Assembly: GCA_023055355.1 (NCBI GenBank)
Contig: JALJCS010000001.1
Location: 82,004,881 to 82,068,880, forward strand
Direction of reading: 5' to 3'
From: Agelaius tricolor
Taxonomy: Eukaryota > Chordata > Aves > Passeriformes > Icteridae
Length of the DNA: 64,000 bases
Positions 48,930 to 59,800 of this stretch are shown piece by piece. The notes under the pieces were generated by a model that ran no database searches, was not told the DNA's origin, and saw only the letters and a program-made list of their open reading frames with translations. The position numbers and the translations under genes are program-made. Numbering within the stretch: the stretch's first letter is position 1; each line of letters begins with the position of its first letter.

Positions 48930-49640
48930 TATTAACCAACAGCTGACAGCTAATTGATTTTACACTCGTGCACCAGTGCTTGCAAATCATAATTTAAAAG
49001 CTAATTTGTTTCATACTTTTAATATCATAGGCAGTTTTGTATCCTGTCCTACAAAGCCTGAGCTAATCACAGTCCATCATTTTTACTGCTGTTGGCCCCA
49101 AATCTGGTCTTTTGTACGTTCATACTCTGTGACACTCTTCTCTCTTAACCCAAATGTGAGAAACAGCCCTCCAGCACCAGTTGTCTTGTGGATACATCAA
49201 GGGAGAGTTTTCAAAACTGAAGCCACTTTAGGGTAGTTTTAATGAGGCCGTGTTTGCTAAAGCATAACTGACAGAAATAATAAGTTAGCATTTGTGAGGG
49301 AACCCTAAGAAACTGAGCTACACCAGGCAAAAAGCCAGCAGAAATTGTTGTGCTGTTGAAAATAAGAGAGCTTTAGAGCTCCTAAAATAGCTCTCCTAGC
49401 TCGGCCTAATGCAATTAAAGTTACTGATGTACATAATATAAAAACTGGGAGCTCTTCCTGTTAATAACCACTGTGTAACCAAGGTAATCCATTTCATTAA
49501 TTTAATATACACTTTTGTATCCCCTGATAATAGACATATAATTAAAGGGATAGGCTTTGCATTCCAAAATTAAAATTTGTAAAGGGCAGTTATATAAAAA
49601 CAAGGCATTTTCCTTAATTGTTGTTCAAAATCACCCTGGT
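48930..49640. other. candidate conserved non-coding element (two blocks)
   Basis: Block one (48940-49100) has TGACAG at 48944-48949 directly followed by TAATTGATT at 48951-48959, a MEIS/TGIF-plus-homeodomain arrangement, then ATCATAATTTAAAAGCTAATTTG. Block two (49220-49640) has TTTTAATGAGG, TAATGCAATTAAAG and CATTAATTTAATATAC cores. Neither strand codes. This is the strongest enhancer-like texture in the window, but conservation has to be tested. Confidence 0.38.
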
Positions 49641-50462
49641 TTACACTTTTTTATTTTATTAAAGTATCAGTACTAAAATTCAGAACAAATTGATATAGGT
49701 ACTGATCAGTTTTATCAATAAGAAAGCGTGCTGTCTGGTGAAGATGAAAAAAGAATAAATAATTGTAGAATGTGTGGCTGGTGTGGTTAAAAATATATAT
49801 TGAAGTCAGAAAAGGTCCGTATTTAATTCAATATTCTATATTGCGGTAATGTAAAAATACTAAAAAGATTCACATTATTTTATTTTTCAGAGTATTGATC
49901 AGAAATTATGGCAAGGTGATTGTTATTTTATATTTCTCAAAATCTTTGGCCAGAAGCTAAAATTGTATATAAACCATGAAAGTAGATTTTTAGTAGATAT
50001 ACAAAATACATTTAAAGGAACAATGAAACAGAAGAAATTATGTTTAAAAATGTAGGAGTTTAGATGATTGATTAGAAAATTATTAAATTGTGGAACAGTA
50101 TTCCCTCAATTAAGTATTCTGGGAAAAGAGGAAAAATCCTATATTTGTTTATTCCAAATATTTAATAATTTATATATATATATATGCAAATATGCTTCTT
50201 TTACAGAGATACAAGTCTTGTGAAATTTTACGGATAGGACAAAAAGAAATCTGTAGCAGGATGAGAGATGAGTGTAACAATAGGAAGATAAATGTGTAAT
50301 TATAATGAGAATAAGGAGGCAAAAATGGAGATTCAAAAAAGCTAAATATTCATGAAATAAAATGAGTCAAATAGATAATTATTACAGAGGGAATAGATAT
50401 GCCAGGATTCAGAAACCACAGTAGTGTTGATCTGTATAGATTTCAATTTGTGATTATTTAAT
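49641..50462. other. very AT-rich unique DNA
   Basis: No exon is seen. A short (TA)n run lies at about 50171-50185. The base composition is among the most AT-rich of the window. Confidence 0.5.
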
Positions 50463-50526
50463 AGGTGGTATTACAAATATCACCTGTTCTATGTGATACT
50501 ATATATCACATTATACAATGTGATAT
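50463..50526. repeat. cluster of overlapping inverted repeats
   Basis: Three hairpins lie side by side. Hairpin one has 10-bp arms at 50463-50472 and 50476-50485 with one mismatch and a 3-base loop. Hairpin two pairs 50491-50498 with 50504-50511. Hairpin three pairs 50503-50512 with 50517-50526, 10 bp perfect with a 4-base loop. Hairpins two and three share the middle arm and so exclude one another. All have a GTGATA/TATCAC core. It is not recognised as a named element. Confidence 0.75.
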
Positions 50527-51264
50527 CATAAAGTGTGGCAAGATCTTCATCACGAAGTAAAAATATTCCCTTGTAAAGATGAGTGCACCTGAAGGCTAAG
50601 TTCATTCTTATACCATCTTTGCAAATGAATAGAAGCATTTAATATATATTTTTTAAATTTTTCTTTCCCACAGCTGAATTGAGAAGTAAAAATGCAGTTC
50701 TTTCTTTATGGTTATTTACTAGCAATAAGCCTTATCAACAGCTTCTGAATAGTGTGGTGGAAGTGTCAATGAGGAAAAACCTGGGTACTAATGGAAGTAT
50801 TAATATATGTAATATATTTAAAGGTAAACTGAAACAGGATTTCCTTGAATGCCAATTGTTTAAGGGTCCAGAAGAAGGGACCTCCCTATGGCTGTTTTTG
50901 TTGCCTTCTGCTTTCAGTTAAGAGTCTTGTCAAAGGAACTTCCATAAGCCAAGACCAGGCTTTGCTTACCCAGTACTTGCATGCATCACATCACCTAAGT
51001 GATTTGAAAAATATTTTTCTCTCTTTCTTTTTTTTTATGGAATTAAAAATTATACTGTGGAATAGTTAAATATACTTAAGGAATAATTAAAAGTACTTCC
51101 TTTCTTCCCTCTGTTTCTTTTCAAAATTTTTTTACCTTTGTATTTAATATGATGAGTTTTTCAAATTTATTTTGTGTGGTTGTCTGTGCAGGAACCAGGA
51201 TTACACTGTTAGTGAAGGATCTGGATGTTAAATTTCACATAGTTGGTGGTTGCCCTGTGCTATC

Positions 51265-51618
51265 TATCAAGATCTCTCTGTAAGGCCTCCCTCTCCTTGA
51301 GGGAATCAACAGCTCTTCTTAATGTAGTGTTGTTAGCAAATTTGCATAGTGCAACACAACTCCTTTATCCAGGTCATTGATAAAACCTTGTAAAGAACTG
51401 GCCCTAAAATTGATCCCTGGGGAACACCAGTGGTGGCTGGCTGTCAGACAGATGTTGTCCCAATACAGCAACGCTTTTAGTCCATTCTTGCAGGCAGTGA
51501 CCACCCACCACATTGTGCACATGTCTAGCTGGATTTTCTCCAGAAGGATACTGTGACAGACGGTATCCAAAGCTTTGCAAAAATTAAAGAAAACTTCTCA
51601 CACCTACTGCCTTGTTGT
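51265..51618 (-). mobile_element. decayed CR1 reverse-transcriptase segment (antisense)
   Basis: The minus strand from about 51570 encodes DTVCHSILLEKI, then after degraded sequence FINDLDKGV and a YAN motif where CR1 has F/YADD. These are landmarks of the CR1 ORF2 reverse-transcriptase domain (fingers to catalytic palm). The catalytic aspartate pair is lost, along with other conserved residues. Similarity continues leftward to about 51265 as degraded ORF2 sequence. It is an old dead copy. Confidence 0.8.
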
Positions 51619-54600
51619 ATTTTGTTCAGTCTCCTGATACATCATGATTTTTCTAGTGCTTTAACCTCAACAAAATCAAGATTCAGTTAGGGTTCTTAGG
51701 ACAACCTGTTAACTTTGCCAATTAGTGTACAGGAGGGTAAAATATTTATGAGGTAGGAACTAGATCTGTATTCAGTCAGCTCATTAACTGATATCATTAT
51801 CAAACTGATACAGGAATCATTAAAAATGTATTGGATGTAAATAGCTTTCAATCTATATTCAGTTGGCTGGATTTACACCAGTAGTGCTAATATATACTCT
51901 AAGCCATCTGTTCCCTTAATGAATAGTAGTAGCTGTGTGCACAATTCTTACTTTCATGAACACAAAGTTGGCATAATAATTAAGGACATGTAAAGCATAG
52001 AAAAACAAAAGCATGGAAATTAACATTTGAGGTACCTATGTATGAAGAAAAATATGCTGTCTCTTAGAGATATAGCTACCACCAATGGGAAATTTCTCCT
52101 GGATTATAAAGTGCCTGTTGCAACTCTACCTTGGCCCCAGGAGACGACAACCTTGCTGTACACTCCATCCCAAAGCAGAAGAGTCTAAAGCACTATTTAC
52201 TTGTACCAAGTGCCTAAAAATCTGCCAGTTAATATGGCTGTGGTCTGACATGGGCTATATGAGGTTTTGGGTAAGGCTGAAAAAGGGAGAAGAGAATGGA
52301 TCTAAAACAGGAATTCCTTGCCTGAGTGGCAAGAAACTATTCCTGGAATAGTGAGCTCCAATAGCAGGAGGAGGCGTGAGCCTACTGACCACCCATCTTC
52401 TGTCCAGCTCTAGCTTTGCTTCTTCCCAGCACTACACTTAGCTATGGCTCACACAAAAAAGCAAACTGCTCTTTGATAAAAATCACTAGGGAGGACTAAC
52501 TTTATTTAAGATCCCCATTCCTACATTTACCCCAGTATAAAGACATGAAATCTCCTCTTATTATCCCCATTCTGTACAAAGAAAATGGAAACCAAATGAA
52601 ACAGCTGAAAAAAATCTGAAAAAGCAAATCCAAGCCCAGAAAACATCAGATCTGGAGAAATAGAGACAGCAGGAAAAGCCCTGAGCAGTGATAGTTTGGC
52701 TTACTTTTAAAATACAAGCTGAATGATATATTTTTTGTGAGTAGAAATGATTATTGTGTTATTTTCTTCAGCTGGCCTTCTTCTACTTCCACTTAGGGAG
52801 CAGTTTAAACTTGTTCATGCATAGATTTCTTTGCAGCTCCTGAATGTCTCATTACTGTGAAACAAAATTAATTTCTTTCACCTAAATGAAAATAATTCAT
52901 TTTTGTAAGATTTTTCTATAATAGTTGCTCTAAACGTGCTGTTTGGTTGTCAGGTGGTATTTTCCACACAGTGGTACTGTGTAGCATGAAACAGGTGCAG
53001 TCTTAGGGGTGTATAAACTGAGAGCATTGGAATTCATTCATTTTGTAGTACAAAGAACTGTACTTTGTATATCTGAGTGGGGAATCAATAAAATGCTTGC
53101 AAACTCTGGATATGTCAATGGATGGAGATAAAGATGAGAAAAAGTTTGTGAAAATTGAATTTGTGACATTTTGGCACAGCTGAAGCCTATGTTTCCATCC
53201 TTCTACTCTTCAGAGGTGAACTTTTCCTATGGTGCTGAGATAATAAGTAAGCTGCAACTATGTTGTCACTAGATTTATAAGTATTAAAAGAAACATTGCT
53301 GCTGCAAGTGTAGGAGTTGACTGCATGTTGAGATCTGGCTTTTAACTTTCAGTTTATCTGCATACAGGAATTATATTCTAAATCAGACCTATGGCCCCTT
53401 GAAGTAGTCAGTGATAAATTGCAGAGGAATCCTGCAGGTATGAAGTGTGGAAAAATCCCTCTCACTTAACTTTTTGCTCTTCACCTTGAATAGCTAAAGC
53501 ATAACATATCCTGAAAGAGGAAAGTTACTTATTGCTTAAAAAATGTATATATGGAACTTTTAATTTCTCAGTTCTTCTATATACTTGAATAATTTCCTGT
53601 GAGTTCCGTTGCTTCCTTACCTGCTGATTATTACCAAAGATAACTGAGAGGTGAATGTATAGAAAAGAGTTAGAAAACACAACAAATGGAACGGACAAAA
53701 ATGCCCAAAACTGTTCTGATTTTCTCAAGGAGAGAATTACAGATGCATTGCATGATCCATTGCATTTATTATCTCACAATAAAGAAGTAAATGCCAGTCT
53801 TGAGTAAAGACGAATTCTCTTATTTTTAAGTCCACAGTGATATTAGCTATTATACCTTGCAGATACCATGTTTGTGGAACAAATGGCCATCTGAGCAGCT
53901 GAGTTGCCTCGCAGGAGTCACACACAAGTCAGAGCCTCTGTGACCCTACTTCAGAAGCAAGTATAGACATTGCTAGGAGATCAAGGGTATCTCTCTTCTC
54001 ATGAAAGCTTGTGACAAAGCTGAGCAAAGCAAGCAAACAACCCCAAAAGAGGGTGAGGCTACTTAGCAAGAGGATCAAACAGAATGTCTTTGCTATAGGC
54101 AGATCTACTTGACACCTCAGAGAAATAAAGGTCTGAATCTAATTCACTGCATCAGCTGCTTTCACTAAAATGATGGAAAATGTATTACAAAAAGCAGTTA
54201 GCTTCAGAATAACTCACCACAAAGTCTCAGGCATCTGGTTGAGAGTCGAAACATGCTAAATTCTGTTGGTTATAGCACTTGCCATATTCGATTCAGCAAC
54301 TCTCTAACTCTCACTCACTACCTAATTAGATTGGAAGTGTTGCAGAACCTTCTTTTGCCACATCATCTCCCTAACCCTAGCAGTGCTATTGGCATCTTGA
54401 TTACCACCAGTTCCTTTTCTAGTTCATTTCAGCCTGGAAAATGTTCCCTGTTGTGCATATTGAGTGGTCCCCAGGGAAAGCACAATCCTCTGCTCTTTCA
54501 GGATGGCTCCCCTAACCCCAAGGTGTGTTGTAAGCATAAGGTAAGAGTTACTTTATCTCTGTGACTCAGCTACAGTCTTTATAGGAACCAAATAGACAAA

Positions 54601-54933
54601 AGAGGTCAGTCACCTGAGGTGTGCATATGACTTCAACCCATTTCTGAATATATTCTCTACTTTCTTTACACACACAAGTGCAAACAGATCCAAGAATCAA
54701 TGGCTTGCATGTATAGAACAATATATCGAACATATTGGAGGCAGCTCACTTTTCTCATGGAAAAAGCAAAAGCAATTTTCAATGATCTTCCATAGAAGGC
54801 AAAGTCTGAGATAGGACAGAGAATTGTCATGGAATAGCTGGTTTGTACTAACTTCCTGATCTGTAAGACAATAACAAATGGCTCTTATGATGTTTTGCTG
54901 CATGCTCTTTAATATCTACTGTAGTTGAATATC
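51619..54933. other. unique non-coding DNA
   Basis: I see no exon and no further recognised repeat. The frame at 52085-52351 (88 codons) shows no domain. Confidence 0.5.
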
Positions 54934-54987
54934 CACTGAGTATCCAACTCAGTGCTTTACATCAAGCACTGAGTTGTATACTCTGTG
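54934..54987. repeat. 23-bp near-perfect hairpin
   Basis: The left arm 54934-54956 and the right arm 54965-54987 are reverse complements at 21 of 23 positions around an 8-base loop. The inner 19 bases have one mismatch, and the core is AACTCAGTGCT/AGCACTGAGTT. Pairing stops outside the arms, so the stem is shorter than a usual microRNA precursor. It could be a small foldback element remnant or a structured RNA segment. Confidence 0.8.
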
Positions 54988-55684
54988 AAGGCCCCAAGAT
55001 CTAGGGAAAGTACAGGGAATGTACAGTCCAAGGTTGGAACAAATGATGAACTAAAAGGCTGGAGTCTTGACAAGAGGAAAGAGTGCTGAGGAGGCATTTT
55101 GTGTGAGTCTGGGCTTGGTATGGAGGCTTCATCAGTAGTGTCCTGCTTTCAGGACTTGCTAGTGGGAAGTGGGATGTATGGCAAATGGATAAGAGAAGTA
55201 AGGAAATGAGAAAAGGGGGTGTCAGAAGTGCATGGCTTAGGCCACCATGGCATGTACTGGTGCGTGGCTTAGGCCACCATTTTGACTAAGCAGAACAAGC
55301 AGGAGAACATGGGAGAGTTACAGGGTTACAGGTAGAGATGAGGATTGAAGTGGACTCTGGAGTGTCAGGATAGCACAGATTGTGTTGTCTTGATTTGCTC
55401 AGTTTTTGTTCTAAAGATGAGCTCTCCTATAAATCATGCCTGGCTCATTAGCCTGTCTTTCTTCTCAGAACTCAGACCTGGCAGTTTCAGCTCTGCAAAA
55501 AACCCCTTAGACTCACTCTTAGATATTTCTCTGAAATTAGCAGCTCAATATGCAGCAGCAGTCAAAATGTCATCGTGATGCTGGACATTGTCAGATTAAG
55601 CATTCAGAACAAACCAGATGACACCATTTTGACACTACAAAAAACCATTGATTTGCATCTCTGGCCACTACATCTCAAAAGGAA

Positions 55685-56110
55685 TATGGTGGAGTTCAAA
55701 AAAGACATAGGGAGAGGCAGCTAAAATTGTCAAGAGAATGAAGCAGCTGTCTTGGGAAGAGGAACTGAAAGAAAGCTGAAAGAAATCTGTATGGGGATGT
55801 GAAGAAAGTTTACAGAATCACAAAAGCAATGGACAATCTGAATTAACTGTTCCTTCAGTTCTCACTGCGTGAGTCAGGGAACACTCAATAAAACTAAAAA
55901 GGGGTCATTTTAGAAAAGATAAAAGAGAATACATCTTTACACAGTGGGTAGAAAAGTTTTGGAATTTGTTGCTATAGGAGGTTGTAAGGCAGATAGTAAT
56001 GGCAGGGCCAAGGAGGATTTAGACAGATTTATGGACAGCAGGTTATGACTTGGATGGACTAAGAAAGGTTGCAAGCTCTAATTTCCCTAATGCAGCATTT
56101 TGAGATGCTG
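55685..56110 (+). mobile_element. old amniote-type CR1/L3-like 3' end
   Basis: The segment follows the sense 3' part of an old CR1 lineage found across reptiles and birds. Recognisable parts are GGAGAGGCAGCTAAAATTGTCAAG, the GGGGTCATTTTAGAAAAGATAAAAGAGAATAC block, TTTACACAGTGGGTAGAAAAG and GGAGGATTTAGACAGATTTATGG. It is much more diverged than the copies at 26.4 and 28.4 kb and has no open frame. Confidence 0.65.
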
Positions 56111-56544
56111 GGGAAATATGACAGCAACAGAGAACAAAATATGGCCAGGCTCATGTGCTGTCCTTAAACACCATGTCTTACTGCTCTTGAATGAATATTA
56201 TACAAGATGAGCCATTGTGTTACTTAATAGCACATTTACTCTGTTCTTATGTCCTTGCTTCTTTTTTTTTTGTTATACTCTGAGTGCTTCTTTTTTCCCT
56301 GTGTATCATATGGAGACCCTAAGCCCACAAACTGTCAATGAGGGCTCCAGTAAGGCATAAACTACCTCACAGAAAACAAACATTATTCTTGGATCATACA
56401 CTAAACATACCAGACTATGACTCCCAGAGTACAATGAATATAATTAAATTTAGCTGCAGCAAAAGTTCATGCTGAGTATATATGCACATATAGGCTGTTT
56501 GCAGGCATTTGCATGCCTGTGTTTGTAATTCACTCTGTCTGTTA

Positions 56545-56850
56545 GCATATTCTCCTGCTATAACTCATGTGAAGGTGAAATTATTCTCTCACACCAGCCT
56601 GCTTTACAAGCTGAATGAGCCTGATAACCTTTTGCCATGAGGTGATGGACAGCTTGGTGGAAGGTGGGAGAGCAGCGGGTGCCATTTACCTTCAATTTAG
56701 CAAGATTCTGTCTCCATAGCATCCTCATAGAAAAGCTGATGAGGTATGGTTTTGGCGGGTGGACAGCAAGGTGGGTTAAAAACTGACTGAGCAGCCAGGC
56801 CCAGAGGATTGTGATCATGCTAGGGACCTGTCAGTGATTGGTACCTTGGA
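56545..56850 (+). mobile_element. decayed CR1 reverse-transcriptase segment (sense)
   Basis: In one plus-strand frame, about 56717-56820 encodes HSILIEKLMRYGFGGWTARW followed by VKN, a stop, and QAQRIVI. This is the CR1 reverse-transcriptase stretch between the DFSKAFDTV motif and the GVPQG motif. Upstream sequence matches in shifted frames. Stops and frame shifts mark it as dead. It lies after an unrelated CR1 3' end on the same strand, so two insertions are involved, or a nested or rearranged one. Confidence 0.8.
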
Positions 56851-59800
56851 CTAGTAACTGAGCAGGTGGAAAACCCAGTTACCATGTAGTCCATGGGAAG
56901 GAGCTCCATAGATGATATTCAGATGCTTTTTTTCCCCTAGATTGTCTCCTTTCCAGGTAGTGTTTGTAGTAAGCTGTCTTCAGACACAGGGAAAAGATAG
57001 AGAAGTGGATGACAGAAACATGAAGGTCAAATGACTCTCTTTCCAGAATTATAGCAGTACTCTAATTCAATATGAAAAAAAATTATGATGCCCTGGCAGA
57101 TGGATTGTTCCAGTCACATCCCATCACCAGAAAATCAATCGCATAATCACAGACCTTATTAATTTTCTCTGGTATTTAATCACAGTCATCCACTGGACTG
57201 AAGAAATGCACAGACACCATTGCATATTACTAGAATACAAACAATTCTAGGACCAAGTTCTTTAAGTGCGTTTTTCTTAAAAATGCAAGAACCAAAATAT
57301 GTATTTTTATATATTCTGATATCTTTGTTTTTCAGCAGGCTCTCATTCCTGCAAAACTTACTTGGAGTCAGCTAAAGTTAATTCTGTCCTCAGCTTTCTA
57401 TCCTATACTTCTCCTGGAAGTCAGTGCTCACATAACAAAAAACCAGCTCCTGAACCAGCAGTTCTGAACTGACATTGTTTTCAGACTGGAATATTAAATA
57501 AAAAAGGCATCAAAGTTTCTTTTTTATTTTGTGGAAGTTCTAATTTGGTGTCTACTATGCAGGTGTTTTGAGTTGGAGGGGAAAGATGGTGGGCAGCTGC
57601 AGAAAGGATACTCTAGGTTCTTCCCAAGGTACACCAACCCTGCTTGTAAATCAGAGACAGAAGTCAAAGCTGAATGAGAGCTAGCAGAAGAACAAAATGA
57701 ACAGATGTAACAAAAAATGTTAATTTCTACTCTGAATAAATAGGTGTCTTTGTAGCTTGGCTGCTGTGCAAGAGACATGCTTTGGAGAAGGCAATTCCCT
57801 ACTGGAAATAGGTGGTATGTCAAAACACATTCAGTTCTGAGGGGAAAGGATGAGCAAAGAGAGAAAACAAATGATCCAGGAAACTCTATCATATTACTGT
57901 CAACTGGAGGAGATCAGCTTGGAAGAATTTTTTGATTCTTTTTCTACCCAGGCAAAGCTTATTATTGTTTGCAATCACTGAATAATGGATTCTGTTTTCC
58001 AACATAGTTTTGAGAAGGTTTTTGATTTGATGCATGCTTGTATGATTTGAACCCTGGACTCTGTCAGGCTATGATAAAAGCTGCCATCACCTCACTAGGA
58101 ATTTCCTGTAATGTATAAACACTTGACTTCACGCTAACCTTCCCTCCTGCCTCTCCCACATCCTTACATGCATATCAATGTCTGCTGAAAAGGGCACTGC
58201 TGTGTACCAAGTCCTAGTCAACAGACTAAAATGACCACGGTCTAAGGATTACTGCAGCACTGCTAATCAATAGATATTGAGTGCAATCCCCTGCTCTAAA
58301 TTCAACAAGGTTAATAAGTGTCTACAGAAAACAATGCTCTGAAACACAATCTCCTTCACCGAGGGAGGGGAGGTAGAAATGTTTGCTTCAGCAGCTGCAG
58401 ATAAAAACTGTGGGAGGCAAAGCTTTAGCTTTTACCCAAATTTGGCCTGAAGCATTCTTGATTTGCTAAGTGTGCTGTGCATTAGAGACAGCTTTGCTGC
58501 TGACAAGAGAAATACCACATATGATGACATGTTTCTGAGCTCCCGAAAGTCTTCGTTTGATGTTTCACTCAGAGATGGCATGTGAAGTTCCTTATGGTCC
58601 CATCTATTAGACCTTTGGTTTTGCTTTTTATGCTTTGTATGCAAGACTAAGCACATGCAGGATGGAGGAAAGGAATTCAATTTAATAGCTGGCCAAATGC
58701 CCTTTTCTCTTTTGAACAGTCAGCGATGCTATCTAGAGATGAAAGGTGACACTTAAACAGAGCAGCAACACTACTTGTAAAAGGTCTGAAATTCTTATAA
58801 CATTGCTCGATGGCAAAAAGCGAAGCCTTTCCCATCCCCCTGTTTTACATGATTTATGGAGTGAACTCCTAGTACAGTGTAAGATCCTGAGTGAAAAACC
58901 CAGTGCTGAGAGACAGTGTGCCAAACTCTCTGACTAAGAGAGCAGTAGTCAGCCAAGTTCAGTATCTGCTGGCTGATGATGAATGGTGACGTCTCAGCGC
59001 TTGCTCAACATCTGTCTGCCTACTTCACTTCTAATTGCAGATAACTGGGAAAGGAAGAATGCTAGATTTCACAGAAGCAGCATAATGTGACTTAGGCATG
59101 AGTGTGAAGAATTAGGTAGGTATGTCTATAATGTCTATACTGTGTTTTCAAGCACACCTTCAACAGATGTCCAGCACTGTACAGGTTGGCATGTGTGGTT
59201 CAGGATTATTGGCTGTCTGAGCCTCTTTGTAGTAATGCAGGAAAGGATCTTTGTCACCGTGGCTTTACTGAATTCCTCAGTGGGAGGGGTCAGCAGAAAT
59301 GCTGCTTCTCATCAGCCAGAAGAGCTGCACTTGTTAACAGATTATGGAATATGAAGATGGGTGTACCCTGACATGTTCTTCACAGGTACTGCTCTTTCTC
59401 AGGTTGAGACAAATATATCATACTATATGCTGGCATATATAAATAACTGTCACAAAACACTTTAAAGCACAGAAACTACAATTATTTATTTTTCTTTAGA
59501 GCTGTCTGTTATTTTCCTTTTCTGTCATTATGTCTGCTTTTTATAATTTCATAGGGATTCAGCAAATGTTACTTCTAAATGACAACTTCTGTCATTCCCC
59601 TGTGTTGACCTAAAGCTAGAGAACACACTTTGTATTCCTTATTTCTGCTGTGTTGCACTTTTTCCATCAGAATAGAAACATTAAACTGTCTCTATATACA
59701 GGCAAGGAAAATGTGTAGTTGGAAATAGAGCTTGCTAAAACAAGACCCTCTATTACCTGCTACGAAATTGTAGGAAACAGGGACTTTAAGAGGTCATTTA

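Noticed and set aside
54934..54987. Calling the hairpin a microRNA gene.
   Set aside because: The stem is only 23 bp with no lower-stem pairing, shorter than normal precursors. Kept only as an inverted repeat.
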